From NCBI GenBank assembly GCA_036850595.1, contig CM072154.1, positions 5,755,010 through 5,819,009 on the forward strand: a DNA stretch of 64,000 nt. The letters are read 5' to 3'. The notes beneath the pieces are model-generated. The model was not told the DNA's origin. It did no database searches and worked only from the letters and a program-made list of their open reading frames with translations. Source of the stretch: Rhyacichthys aspro (taxonomy: Eukaryota; Chordata; Actinopteri; Gobiiformes; Rhyacichthyidae). Shown here piece after piece: positions 26,301 to 41,300 of the stretch. A program made the translations under genes and the position numbers. How positions within the stretch are numbered: position 1 is the first letter of the stretch; every line of letters starts with the position of its first letter.

Positions 26301-29300
26301 GTTTGCCTTTGCCATGAGGTCACAAATTAGTTGCACTGGGTCTGAACAAAGGACTAAAATGTCAGGTGAAAGGGAGGAATACGGAAAGAAATGTCAGAAG
26401 GATTGGGAGGCAGGGCAAGGATTACAGGAATGGAGGGTGGTCACCAAACACTGCAAATCCAGCATAAACAATAGCAACTGACTGACTCCATGTGTGAGCT
26501 GTCAGTGAGTGGGCAGAGAACATTAGCCACAAAACCTAAATTAAGATAAACTGCACATCACCATTGTAGACACAGACAAATGCATCTTTGATCAAGTAAT
26601 GCACTCCAAAAGCTTGAGGGCTATGCAAAAATGAAAAGGCCCTTACTTATTTCCAGTTGAGTTGCACACAAAATATAATAAATATCTACTAAAATGAGAG
26701 CTGACGCGTGAATTGGAGAGATTATTATTATTGTTCCATTGAATTACTCCAAACTGCATCTTTTGTTCACTGCAGAACAAAAGAAATACTGTACATATTA
26801 AAAACGGTTTTTAAAGAAAGGGTCTGATTAAATGAGGCAAGACAGAGATGAAAAAACAATTAACACGTAGACTCACAGCAACCTGTTTAACAACCTACGG
26901 TGAGCATAACACTTCATTGCAAATTGTGCAATTAACACTAAATGCCTTTTAATTGAGTGGGTGGGCTCATTCGGATCAAATCCAGCAGAAACGCGTGCTC
27001 GAAGAGATTGAATTAGCTGTGCTTAATTCGGTATGTGGGCTGGGCTCTAATTGGTTTTTGCTGTCTGTCTGTGTGATTGTTAACTCTGACAGTTTCTGGT
27101 GCCTTTACTGTAATGGACGCTGACTGATTGAAGCAGAGGTGAGCGCACCCACACAGGTACAGATCAGACGTGAGGGCACGCAAACGCAACTCAATATAAG
27201 CTGTCATGTCAGTCTGAAGCCCATGAACTAATTCTCTGAGCTGTATTAAACACCAAGTTTAATTTCAGACAAATTAAGGTCTGATTTAGGCCCAGTCTTC
27301 ACGTAGCAAGACAGATATTTTTGCAAACTATAGATTCAGACTCCTCATTTAAATGCCAGTGATGTTTTACACATAATTGTCATTTGCACTGCAGGAGTCC
27401 CTTTATTTTTTGAGACTTAAAACTAATTAAAATTAGATTAACAAGTTATTGCTTTGCTATAAAATTAGAATTTAAACTGCTTTCTTAGCTTAACACATCC
27501 CTGTCTTGTGTTTTTCTGTCTTTTGAGGCCGATCACAGAAAGCATCACTGGACAATACTGATCACCATCAATCTACTTAATGTTCTCCATTAATAATTTA
27601 ACTATTCTTAAAAAAAAAGAAAAAAAGGTAGGGTTAGCCTTTCTGAAATATGAAAAGATGGTAAAACTAAACACTAACCAACTGAAAATGCGCCCAAACA
27701 AATACTAGTCAATCAGCCCAAATCTTTACTTTACTGTAATTTTTTACATCAGGGTTGAAACAAGTATACATGAAGCAAAAAAGAAAAAAAAAACATTGAC
27801 TTGTAATCTAATCTATTAATGCCAGGTTTTAAAATGAGCACCTTTGCATTTTGGGTAGATAGTTTGTTCCTTGCTCCATCTCTAATATTCCCTGCAGTGC
27901 TAAAAAGTTGCTTGCAAACAACACATTGTTTTTGGTTACATCCTGTACCTTCCTGTACTTGCAATACTGTGACACCGAGCTATTGAGCTGCTCCGCTCAG
28001 TGCTACATTGATTGACCGGACTTGTCTCCAGATGTCTGATGAGGTACGTGGTGCTGAATGTTTTTGGTAGCTTTCCTCAACAGGGGATTTCCTTGTGACA
28101 AATTTTGCAAACAGTAAGTTGATTGTCCTGCTCAAACACCTCACAAAACCGGCGAAATGGAGAGGCTATTTTTGGCGAACGTAGAGTTTAAGTCTCATGC
28201 ATTTTGCTTCATTTGATTGGGCCTTTCTGATCAACAGTTTTAGTCAAGCATCGATCACGCCTTGGAGATCAAAAAGAGAACCCTTCATGTAAAGAATGAT
28301 GAAATGAGATACAAAACATGAGTTGTTAATGTGCAGTATTTAAAATTTAGAATAAAAACATTTGTAAACAGGACTCACACAAACCTTACTGTTTTTTGGG
28401 TATGACTTAGGCTTTTCATGTCTAGTACGGAAACAATTTGTAACATTTATAGTTTAAATTACACCTCTAGACATTTTGAAAATTGCTCTGGGGATTCTAT
28501 CATTTTAATAACATTCCCATTTTTGGGTGGACTTGGCTTTGTTCTATGAGGGGGAGCTGACCCTGTTGTTTCAATTACTCCCACACACTGCAGTATCATG
28601 GAGAAGTTTATCTGTTCATGAGTGATGGTGGTTAAAAGAGAATATGAACAAAGAATTAAGCTGAAAGTGAGATAAAAGATGAGAAAAAAACGATGTATCC
28701 AGTGATGTTCTTTCAACTAATAGCAGTCTATCAGATCTCTCAGTTTTCACTCTTGCAAATGGTCCAAAAATCGCCCAGTTAATCCTTCTCTTTTCTCTCG
28801 TCACAACATAAAGAGGAGGACACCAAAGCTGGCCGTCTTTATCTCTGGTTCCGTTTGAGGCCGTCAGAGATAAGGAACTCTGCTTTAATTTGCAATAAAT
28901 GGCCTTCATCAGGGAAGCCGCAGCATCCCGATAGCGCTGTGCGGTTTATTAAAGGCGCTTGAAGCAGAAAATTGCTTGAGCCACGGCAAAAGCCAAAGCT
29001 CTGTCCACATGCTACATTAAATTGAAGGTGAGGTCTTAAATCAACAATATTAACTGAGCCGCTTAGAGGAAAATAAATAAGAAAAGAGAGTGTGGGTTGA
29101 ACTAGTGGTGGTCACAGCCCGTTGAGCAACAGGAGTTTGTGTTTGGCATCTGTAGTGGACATGATGTTTTGACATTTGTATATCTAGGAAAATTAGACAT
29201 TAAATTCTCCACAGAAAACTTGCTGTATGTACTGTTCCTACAAGTGCATTTCTCTTTTTTGAACCACAGTCTCTTGCATAAAATTTTTTCCATATTTTAC

Positions 29301-32300
29301 CGAATATGTCAGTGTCTCGATCAGCATCTCATACAGTGATAGAAAACCACTTAAGTGAATGAGCATTCATGATTAAAGTTGTCCCATATCATGTCGCCCA
29401 CAATAATAATTGCATATTTTTTCTAATCAACAAACATTTACTAACAACACAGTCATGAAGTAGAACTGCACTCCACTCTCTCTTGCTTTCTCTCTGCACC
29501 AAAAAAATTTTTTTTGGGAATTTTGAAAATTAAAAAACTGTCCTTCGGGGTTTCCCCTCCTTTTTTTTTTTTCATAATTTTTTTTTTTCTTTAAATTTTT
29601 TTTTTAAAAAACCGAATGCTGCAGAAACAAAGAGGCTGTCAGTTCAAGGTCTCAAATCAACAATATTAACCAATACCTAAGAGGAAACCAAAATAACACT
29701 CTAGGTATTTGTCTGTCTTGGAAAAGTAGACAATTAAATTTTAAATTGCCACAGAAGAAGCCAGAGGAAGGAGCAACTTTAGTTCCTACAACTGACCAGA
29801 AATGACAAACTGAGCACTTCATCTCTTTTGTCAAGCACAAATTCTTGCATAAAAGTGTTCCCTTAATTTATCCCGATGTGTAATAGGACATTATGTACTC
29901 CATAGTGGCTTCAAGTTCTAAAAAAATTCTTACATTAAGTCCTGCTCTATACTACCCAGCGCATATGCACATTGCGTGAAACATGCGTAAAGTAAAATTC
30001 AGCAAAAAGACTTGATTTATCTGAAAAATGAAATAATAACACTGGTTTTGGACAATAGATAATGCTCACTCAAGTGAAAACAAAAAGCAAAAGTAAAACA
30101 TTAAACAGAAATATATATATAAAAAATTACACCTTGTTTTTGTACTATTCCGGTAGAAAACCTTCTAAATCTAGCACGTTTACCATGACAACAAAGCTTG
30201 CATTTAGACCATTAGCAACAGCTGTTTCTCTTCACTGTATTAAACACAAGCAGAACCTATGGCTTCAAATATTAAATGTAAATAATAAAAAACTGGCGCA
30301 GTTTTATACATTTAATTTAATTAAAGAGGGGACTAAACCGGAATCAGTTTAAACGTTTACTGCAGTGACACACAACTGTACCTCCAGCCTCTTGCGCTGC
30401 TAAACACAAGGATGTATTCAAAAGCTACACACTAGAATATATTGTGTATGAGTTACTAACAGTGCATCCAAGTTTTAAAAAGTCTGCCTACGACTTTTGA
30501 CATCATTGTTTAAACAACACATGCCGCTCTTCAGGATCCAACAGAATGAAAACACATGCCTCTTAAATGGTTCTCCCTCACCAAACCATCCCATAATGAC
30601 CTGACCCGTACTGTACTGTACCACCAGTGTAAACAAGGCTAATTTGCATCTACAATTCTTCATGCTAAAGTTTTCACAGTGCATGGATAAAAACTTTGAA
30701 TGCCAATGTGGGTTGGTCTGTTTCAATGTAACACAGCAACATTTAAAATTCTCTCAATATAATATGACAAACATAGTATAAGTAAAACATTAGAGAAGCA
30801 TTGTATTAACCTAAGTCAGTGTAGCTTTGCGTATGACATGGGTAAGTAGGGATTAATCTACAAAATCTGGCCCCGTGTCCAATTTGAAAGAGGACAAGGT
30901 CCAAAGTCAGAAGGAATTCTGATCACCTGAAGATTTATCTGAAAATAATAAAATCATAGACAATGTTGAAGGCGATTTTTTTCTATCAACACTAACAACT
31001 GCTTAGGAAATGTTATTATATGTTAAAAGGGGAAAAAGGGAGGCATCAACAAAAATAAACAAAAGCCCATTAAGCCAAGTACAGTAGTCTGCGTCCCAAT
31101 GCCAAAGCACTTTCATCTTTGAAAGCCCTCCTGTTTTGGGTAAGAATCTAGGAGCACTAAACATGAGAAAACATAAACAGTAAGATTAGCGGCTAATTAA
31201 TGGTGCTGCCCATCACTTTAAATCTTCTGGAGCAACGGCAGACGCGGACGCAACACAGGCCTCAGACTCAGGCTTAAGAAAACAAAGGGAAGACAGAGGA
31301 GAAATGAAAGAAGAGAAATTAGCAAATGGGAAAGACACAAAACACGCCATCAACTACAAAAGCCTCCGGCAAAAACCACGACGGTGATAAGGAAGATGCT
31401 TTTATCGCGTCTCAACCACGCTTCTCTCGGAGTTGGACTGATGGGTTTGTGTTTTCCTTAATGGCTTTGGCTATACATATGAAGCATTGTTTGTCTATTT
31501 AGTTTTTTGTCCTTTCAGCTACAAAGTCCTGGTATCTTTAGCCGACTAATTAGAAAATCCCGTTAACATCTAACACATAGTAGGAGGCAGTTTAAAAAAA
31601 AAAATCCAATATTGTATAGAGCTAAAACAAAATCTGTGCTTATAAGCTTCCACATTGGGCATATGTTCTATTAAGGCTTTTTGTGTTGTTAAAAATGTGT
31701 CTTCAGCTGATTACAAAGACTGGTTTTGTGTGCAAATAATATGGCAGCACATTTAAATGTTGGTTTTTAAACAGCTTTCACTTTCCACGTTAAAAACAAC
31801 TCTGAAACAAAAGGCAGATTAGTTTATTCTTGTAAAACTGAACAGCTCTAAAAATGAAGGCACAATTCAGTCTAATTTAACCGTTTCACAGTTGAGTCTT
31901 GCGCTCAACTGAAAAACATGAGACTTGACTTCATGAGAGCTCACAGTTAGCACGCTTACATGCACTGTTAAGTCAGGGCTTTGCTCATCCCTCAATTGAC
32001 TGTGCTACTGTCCGTCCCCCAGAATGCACACAGAGAAGGACTATTGAGCCCACAACCCTCCGACTTTACCAATTATATCCCGAAGCTGACAGCAGAGATG
32101 GCGGTTAAAGTGCTGATACTGACCCCATGTATTTAAAAATAATAGTGTGAAGGTTCAGCGCTCTGTGCACTCCGCTTACAGCACAGGTCACACAATATGA
32201 ATTTCAGAAACACGCATGTAAACACACCTCCACACTCCTGATGCTCCTTCAGAGGATCTCCACCATTGCAGCCCCTTGGAATGATGTCTGGATGAAGTTT

Positions 32301-35300
32301 GGAGAATAGTGTATGTAACAGTTAATAGGGTTCAGGTTAAAATGTCATACGATTGTCTGCTCTGTACAGCACTCACAAAACACATATGATTTGGATCTCG
32401 GGGTTATTACACCTATAGACTTAGGCAAATAAGTTATTCATCGATTATCATTATCATTAGACAGATGCTTCACAATGAGCAGTATCAGCTCAAAGGTGAA
32501 GAATTCTGCAGGGACTTTGCTAATCCCTATGCATTGCTTTGCTGAATTTCTTGTGTCCTCTATTACTATCTGATGTAACTGCAAGGAAACAAAAGCTGAC
32601 ATAGAACTGGTTTCATAACTCACACTGAGCTATTTACAAAGGTTACCTAGGCTACTTGTGGGACAGACCCAGTCCTAGGTTAATTCAACAAACTCCAACA
32701 TTAGCACAGAATTTACTTTCTGAAGTAGAAAGCTACACCATTTTCATACATTTTAGGGTATTGTTTAACACAATTGACAAAGTAAGAGCCACCAGATGCC
32801 ACTTTTAAAGGAGCACTACATTTAGCATTTGTTCTTCTTGGAATATGACACATAAGACCAGCTTTGAAACTGCATTGCTGTTTTGTGTCTTTCCTTCTTA
32901 CTTTCCAAATTACCCATACTAGCCTAAACATCGCCTTTTGAAATATAAAGGTAAATGCAACAATGACTTTGCAAAACCTGCAAAAAATAATTGAATAAAA
33001 TGAAAGATTGCATGTCTGACCACTTCTTTCACAATCTGACATGGGAAAAGTTAGTTTTTCAAAAGATTTTGAAGCTTTTGGATGCTAAAAAGAATCCATA
33101 GAATTTCTAGTGTACGGAAAGCAAAGTTTGGCATGACTCCGGTGCTCCCAAGAGAATCCGACCGCTCCACAGAGACTGAGAGACTGAGGTAAACAGGTCC
33201 ATCCTTATCTATTGAGGCAGGAAATGGCTTTTGACATGTTAGAGGCCGCACATTCCTGAACAGACTATTTTACCCGCTTGATTAATACTGGTGCGGCTGC
33301 GGAGTAGAAAGAAAAGGATAACAAGGGGGGAAGGGGCGAAAGAGGAGAAAACACTGGAGAGACAGAGTTGGCTCTTATCTGCTGCTTGTAGCTTGTATGC
33401 ACCTGCGCCCTGACAGCTTTTCAATTGACTGAGGGCACGCATCCCCTTTCGGCCTTATCTTGTATCTCCACAGTCCTTCACTCATCTTCTCCCATCTCTG
33501 CGGTCCTATCACACGCTGCAGCAGGAAGCAGTGAGCCTCCGAGTGCTGGTACTCTGACTCCACTTTGTCGATCAAAACAGGTGAAGAGGCGTGTTGTACG
33601 ACAATCCTCTCGGGGGCCGTGCACTCTCCACACTACTTTGTTAAGGACTTATCACTCAATGTAGGCCCTTCCACGTACAACGTCTTCAAAAAGATACACA
33701 TCGACCGAATTAGACTCTTTAATGCTGTAAAAAAACTGGTTGTCCCATGTATGTTGTGTTGTGTTCGATTAGCAGATGGAGCAAGAACACATACTTTTTT
33801 GTGTAGTCCTTAAGATGTATGTGGGTGTTACCTTACATAATATGTATTAGATTTGTTGTTTTAGTGGGATGTGTGCTCATTTTGTCCAGCAAATATCAAT
33901 CGTTGATGCTAAAGCACCGGTTCTAATAGACTGTATAATGCTACGTCCAGAATAACATTGTCCTAAGCATCTATATTGTAGTTTGTAGTGTTCAGCTGGT
34001 GTAGACTGAATGCTGATATAATAATTAGAGCTGCTAAATATCAAGCAAGTTACCAATGTTTTTTGCTCATGCACTGACAGCACACAAATAAAGTCAGTCT
34101 GCTCAACTTATCCATTGCCAAAATGCACATGCAGCTCATGTACCTTACAAAGGTTGGTTAAATGTTAAGGTTAAATTTGTAATTTTTTCCATGATGTGGT
34201 CATATTTGCCACTTTTACATCTGAATATTTGACTAATAATGATACACATTATTCTTTTAACAAATAACCTTAAATAACCTTTCTACACATCTGCTCAGTA
34301 CAACTGACTAGACTGGCCAAGCTTCTTTTTAAAACCCTCCTCTACAATGTGTTCCCCAGTTAGCATCACTTGCTAAAAAAAACATTATGTTCTGCGCAAT
34401 AAAAAAAAAGTCTGATGACTAGCTCCATAAACTGCAGCTTTAACAACCCTTAGAGCCTTCTTTTTCAAATTGGGGTACACATACCCCAGAGGTACTTGGA
34501 AGCAACCCAGGGTTTTTGGGGGGGGGAAATACATTGAATAAGTCAACAACAGTATACAAAATCAATACTAACAATAAGTAATCCTGAAATATTAAAAAAA
34601 CAATAAATATGATTATCTAAATTTATACTATTTATTTTAATATTCTTAAAAGTCTGTGTCCCCCTCCCCCCGTCATCAGAATAGTTTGACCCAACCTGAA
34701 CCGGGGGCCCGTATGTCATAACAAGCGAGTGACAGCTAACTACGGTTGTGGTTGAAGCGTAGCAGCAGGAAACTCAGACCAGACAGCACCAAAGAAGGCC
34801 AAGCCAGAACCTCCAAATTTCGCCGGTATACAGAGGACTACATTTTGATGGGATTTACATCCACCACCTACAACCTGCTGCAGCCTCTGTGCTTTTTCTG
34901 TGGCGAGATGTTAGCTAACGGTGCCATAAAGCCAGCTCATCTCCAGCAGGATCTCAATACAAAACACGGGTGTCACGTTGGTAAGCCCGTCGGTTCATTT
35001 AATAATTTAATGATTAAATAAGTTATTTTTCTTTTCAATAAAAAGGGCACTTTTAGTTAATATTTTGCATGCAAAATATTGTTATAAAGAGTTATTAGAG
35101 AAACAGTGTTCAACATAAAACAAACATCTTTTGCACAGCAAGGATTTTCAGGTATTTTTTAATCAAAAATGCTGCACCTATTGCAAGGGGTACTTGGTTA
35201 AAAAAATATATTTTAGGGGGTACCTAACTGAAAAATGTTTGAGAACCACTGCCTTAGTGTACAAGCAAGTTTTCATTCACACTACACATAACAGATTTTA

Positions 35301-38300
35301 AGTTACTGATTTTTGCACCACCATGTTGGGAAGGGCACTGGGTTATCATTGCATGTCCAACACTGTTGCTTAGTAGTTAGTAGGTTGCGAAGGCTGTGCA
35401 ACATTGGCAAGCTCTTCGTGTCAAGTTTGTTCTCTCTACTTTAGTCCATTGTTTTTGCTGTCACTTTAAATGAATCTGTTTAAAGTTGAGTCCAGTAAAA
35501 GCACCATTTTGTTTAGCTGCCTCTTTGGTTGGTAAAACTATTCTAACTTCTCATTGGATTTGACAACCTGCAACAATCATCTTCAGACTGACCATTGGAA
35601 ATTTGATATTAACTTTAATAGGGTGTGTTATTAGGCCATCTTTCTCTTAAAGCTGAGCTACCATGGCCAAGTAGTCTACAGTAAAACTTTAGCTCGTCAG
35701 TGCTCGCAGCGTTATCAGTGAGTGATCTGGGATCCTTTGACACAGGCAGAAAAGATCTGACAAAGCGGGGCTATTAAAGCTACTTCCAGCCCTACTGTAG
35801 CAGACAGCTGGCCTTGTTAAAATGCCTCAGAAACTGATGTGAGCTGTTTGACGTGGCTCTGCCTGGTGTGTTTCCATACCGCTCGTCTTTTATAACTTTG
35901 AGTCTTAAAAGGAGAGCAGACAAAATGGATCAGGATTGAAAGGACAACAGCTACAATCACTCCGGAATTCAGTAGCTACTGGAGATGTCATGATTCTCCA
36001 AAGCAATGATTTGATTTAATATGTTGAGGTTTTTCTCCATAGCAAAGGAGTAAAACTTCCTTGGTCAGTGTCAACATGCTTGGGAAGTCTGATGTAACAA
36101 AAACTGATAGCTATGGCCTTATCGCAAGGTTAACTGTGTAAGATTCATCCAACTTTGAGTCAAACAAGTCTATTTTCTGATCATGTTTTTTGTCTTATTT
36201 GTTGTGTTGTTTAGGGACACATAGCACAGTTTTCTTGATGGCATCACATTTGCCTTTTGTCTTTTTCTAGTTTTGATATATCTGGACTAAAACCATGTGT
36301 TGGAGCCACTTCAGTTGTTTACACCTCCTGCCGCTGTGTGGTGCTTTATCCTTAGGCTGTACCTGTACCCATTAAATGTAAAGTTAGGGAGCACCAGGTC
36401 CTGAAGAAAAAAATGACTCTTTGAGTTTAACCTGTTGATGGATATTGGCTAATTGGTGGTTAATAATGAACAATTGAATCGCAATTGTGGCATCTTTATC
36501 TCAGTGATGCCACGGGGTTTTTGATCTGTAAGAGTCACAGTGTATTATCCAGGATCCATTACAAGTTTATCCAATATATACGGTTTATATCAAGAGTTTG
36601 TCATGTTCATTCATTTCATGTTAAATTTGCCATTAAATGTATTATGAATTCTTAGTGTCAATTATTAAAACATACTTTGTGATATCACAGAGACCGTTGG
36701 CCATTAGCATAAAAGTCATTATTTTCAATTTTTTGGTTGAGGATACAAATTATAGAATGAGAGTTTGTGTAGCATATTTGCCTGCATATAAAAAAGCTGC
36801 TATGGTGATGGCAAAAGACGAAAAATTAAAAGATGAAATTATATGTTTAAAGAAAGGTAGGTTTTTCTTGAGATGAAAGTGCAAATTGCAATCCCACATC
36901 TTAAACTCCTCCCTTTTAGAACCTGAGAACAGCTGTGGAAGCCCTGCAGAGACAGGCTGTTGTCTATGAACACACCTGGTATAAATAGGTCTGACAAAAA
37001 TCAGGACAAAATCATTTTAGCTTATGATGTAAAACCTTAATGCAAAAATGTGTTCATAAAAAGAGACATAAAAATACTCCTACTCCAGCTGTGCTCAGTT
37101 TGTCCGTTGTGGGTAGTTGTAGGAACAGGAAGTAAAAGTTTTTCTATCTAAGCCAATTCTCAAGAATCAACTGAATGTATTTCTTAAAATAATGTGGCAA
37201 ATCTGACAAGTTTTTTTTATTATAAGTTCACAGAAAAAGTCTAAGAAAGATAAAGAAAGGAATGCAAAAAGCAAGTTACGGTGCTGAATCTATCATATCC
37301 CACTGAGCGTGACATTTTCAACTGCTGTAGGATGTAATATTTCTCTTTCCATTCTCTAGTGTTTTTCTCTCACTGCTGTCTCTGCCTCCACACTTAGCAC
37401 CGGCAAAACGGCTGAGTGGCCTTGTGCTCTCTGGCTCTGTCCAACCTCAGGGCGCTGGCGTCAAAGCCCTTTTTGCTCCAAGGATTAAACTGTGGATTAA
37501 CACATCACACACATACACCTTATTGTACAGTAGCTTTGTTCTGCCATCTTGCACCGAGACAAACTTTCACAAAGTTTACAAGGCAAAGTTAAAGTCACTC
37601 TGTCTGTAAAACTGCACACTTTTCCAAATGAAAATTGAAGAATGACTCACAAAAGTCTATCAGTTTTAATCGCTCCCATCTTGTTATATTTTTGATGGAA
37701 ACTCTTTTTTTTAAATTAGTGATTCGCTAATGTTTACTTTTACAGCCAGACAAAATTGAGAAACAACTATAATCCAGTGGCTGAAAGAGATATGGAGTCA
37801 CCGCTTTCTTTGTATGCCGCATTTAAACTGCTGTATCGTTAAATTGCCTATGTTAAAGTCATCTATCATTTGCTTTCAGTAAAGCACCACTGATAATGAA
37901 CCTTTTGTTCCTTAAGAAACAACTTAATATGTTAAAATGCTGTTAAGTAAATCGATTCGTGGATACTGTCCATGGACCAGTGCTTCTTTGGCGTGTTTTC
38001 AGCATTATTGTCGAGTCCAGCTGCTTTTAATTTAGCCACACATCCATGTGTTCTACGCCCATTTAAGGACTTTCCTTATTCTTCTTTCCTCATCTTGTCT
38101 TCTCGTTCACAACATTAGCACCACATTTAAGCTTTCATAGCTGGGGTTATTGCTTGATGGCTAGTGGTTGAGAGATGTCACATTCACCAGCGTTCACAGC
38201 CTCTTGTTCTCTGCTGGGATCTGGAAAATTGTTAGTATTTTATAGCACCACAAAAAGTACAGATAAAACTGTTTTTGCGCAACTTTAGCAAGATTGTAGA

Positions 38301-41300
38301 AAAAAAGGCGAGAGAAGGTTTTTCTATTGGTAATATGATCCCCACTTTATCCATCTATATTTAACCTGCAATATTATCCATTCCATTCTTTTAATGCGTG
38401 ACACACGAGCATTATGTCATAACTTCATTATACGCAGTTCGGTGTATAACTCCACATAGAGCCATGTCTCAAAGCAATGTGAAAATTACAGCAGGTTCAG
38501 AAATGCTTTTATGCTAAGTGCTATAATCTTCTCATTACAGTAACAGTGGTGGATTCCCCAGAGGTTACGGATAAACTCAGTGATGTAGAGTCTAATCCAC
38601 TCTGTAAAACCTGTAAGACTAGCATTTAATTGATCATGATGTAGCAGCGTGCAGGAATCTTGATCATGTTATCTTGGCCAATGAAAAACACATAGAAAAA
38701 CGCATGCACATCATTAGGTCTATTGCTGTACTATTTTCCCAAGGGTAAGATCACCTGGGTTTAAACATAAGCAAAATCAAAGGTGTTATAGTGTGGCGTT
38801 AAGTCAAGTGTAATCAAGCCTCTTAGTCCTAAACTGCCACTCCAAATTAGCCTAGAATGCTTGTGTTACTGCACTGACTGGAACACACTGACTGATGCTG
38901 AAAGTGAGATACAGTGGTCCCTCGTTTATCGCAGGGGTTACGTTCCAAAAATAACCCACAATAGGTGAAATCCGCAAAGTAGTCAGCTTTATTTTTTACA
39001 ATCATTATATATGTTTTAAGGCTGTAAAACCCCTCACCACACACTTTATACACTTTTCTCAGACAGGCATTAACATTTTCTCACATTTCTCTCTTGTTTA
39101 AACACTCTCAAAGTTCAAACCTTAGCATCTTCCTCTGCCTTTTGGGTGCGACCGCAGATGCCTTTGTCGGTGCAGAACGTTTCGTCAACATCGTGGGTTT
39201 TGTCGGAGAGAAAACTTGCAAACATACATCATTTCAGAGCCACACTGCTAGCGATCGAACATTTATGTAAATTTGGCAAGCCGAACACATTCTGTACTGT
39301 ACAGGAGACACGGCACAGAGGAGACTGATTGACAATGGTCTACAGTCCCTTAGCAAGCACCAATCAGGACGCAGAACACAATGCATGAGTTCTCCCTTAG
39401 CCAATCAGGACGCAGAACACAATGCACGAGTTCTCCCTTAGCCAATTTCAGTTGCTCTGACATAGGAATGCTCAATGTGGTTGCTCTTTATGAGAAATTG
39501 TTCGGTCATTGATAAGGTAACAAATTATTTATATAATATATATTTTCCTTACAGCAAAACAACATAACTTTTCAGGATATTGCCACTGCCCCTGCAAACT
39601 GGTGCAGAAATGTTATTTTTGTGTTGTGGTAAAAAGGGTAATAAAAGCCACACGTCAGATCATAAATATCCAAGTGAAACCACCAAATATTTTGGTAGTA
39701 AGGGGCTATTTCTGTTGAAAAAATTACTATTTTGGTTCAAGATGCTACATAACATAACATTTCTGAAGAGCTAACTCCCAACAGTCCCACCCCCCAAAAA
39801 AACAAAACAAAACAAACAAACAGCAACTTGACAGTAATTAATAAGTAGTAGTGGTTCTAAGATCCAAAGTTTCTCAATTTTTTGCAAAATTATGACAAAT
39901 TTTCTCTCTTAAATGTGTTGCAGAAACTGATTTTGAAAAGTCATTTACCAAAAAAATGTTGTGGCTATTACCTGCCCCAGTCAGGGAATCAAATAAAGTA
40001 TTTTAGAAGAAAAATTATAAACTGCATTTTTTTAGCACAAAGAGTAAAAAAAAAAAAAAATACAGAAGTCAATTGCCTGATCTTTTATGCTATTTGAAAA
40101 AACAAAAGATCTTAAATTTGACGAATGAATACAAATTAAAACATTTTTAGACAATTTCTACAAGCTTTATGTATGTGTTATTTTGGATGAGGGACATCAT
40201 CATGAGGGATTTTATAAAATGGCCAATACATATAGTCAGTTTTAAACCATAACTATCCCTTAGATGCAAATGTTCAATGCAAATAATTCAGCCTTATTAA
40301 TTGTCTAGGGATCGGCTTACAACCTTGATTTTGTTTATTTCATGGCCATTCATTCTTTCCAAAGGCAACAGTTAATGGATTGTTTTCGAGATAACTTCAC
40401 TCACTATGTCGCTCCACAGCCTCATTACAGCTGTAACACCGAGTTTAACACTACGTCTAGCTCTGGTCTCTGCTGTGAATTGTAACTGTGAGTGTTTTAC
40501 AGACTGCAGCACCAATAATTAGCTACCTTTTCCCCGGCTGTGGCTCATTACGAGTCAACATTGAGAGGCTGAGATTGGGAAAATGGGTATTGTTAAAGTC
40601 TGCTTAATTAAAGGAGCCAATTAAAACACTTATCACATTAGTCGGGGGTTTTGCTCTGGAGAATACAGTATATGCATGTTAACTGGTTAAAAATGAGGAA
40701 AAAAAAGCAGATGACTATCTATGGGTGCTTATTAGTTTGTGGATTTGTGACTTAGGGGCTGGACCCTGCAGGCTACAGGGAATAACATGTTCCTACTTTT
40801 AAATACTGCAAATTAGACAGAGTGTGTGTATTTCTTACCTCACATTTTCTTCAGTCTGGGAGGCAGCTTGGTGGAACTGGTCTTTGCTCTGTTCGTACTC
40901 TTCCCGATTCTAAAAGCAGAAAAAGAACAGCTTTAGGGCCTCTTTTTTAACGTTTGCATGTTTGCAAAGAATACACAATTTATATGATGGCTGTATATGT
41001 AATGTTTTCAATTATACTGTTGTCTTTATTCTGGGGGACTGGGAAGTAAATGGTTAGACATCAAATCACTCCAAAGGTAAAAATCCAGAGTTCATTATGC
41101 TGCTATTATGCTGACAAATCTCATTGTGTTGTGAGCAGAACATGAAAACTAAATTTGGATTTAGAATTCAAACTGAAGTTATTAATCCGTGCATCTACAG
41201 TTACAGTCAAATGTAACTCTGTATCTCTGAAATCTGAAGGGTACATCTGAAGCAATCACAAGGCACACATTGACAAAAAGGAAACTATGCTTCACAAAAA

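Larger units (their letters stand above)
23366..40838 (-). other. chchd6: chchd6 intron (about 17.5 kb)
   Basis: This intron separates the linker-helix exon from the CHCH exon, with GTAAGA at its 5' end and CCCTGCAG at its 3' end on the minus strand. It contains a local duplication around a homopolymer-rich stretch (29.0-29.9 kb), a hAT relic (34456-35251), a Tigger/pogo-like element (38912 to about 39447) and one copy of an unclassified dispersed repeat (about 25675-25985). I see no nested gene. The segments at 28780-28990 and 31130-31440 are more G+C-balanced than their surroundings. Confidence 0.85.

Noticed and set aside
34746..35021. A domesticated ZBED-type gene
   Set aside because: The frame lies wholly inside an 8-bp-TSD hAT relic, lacks a zinc-binding His and ends after the finger, so a decayed transposon fragment is the simpler reading.
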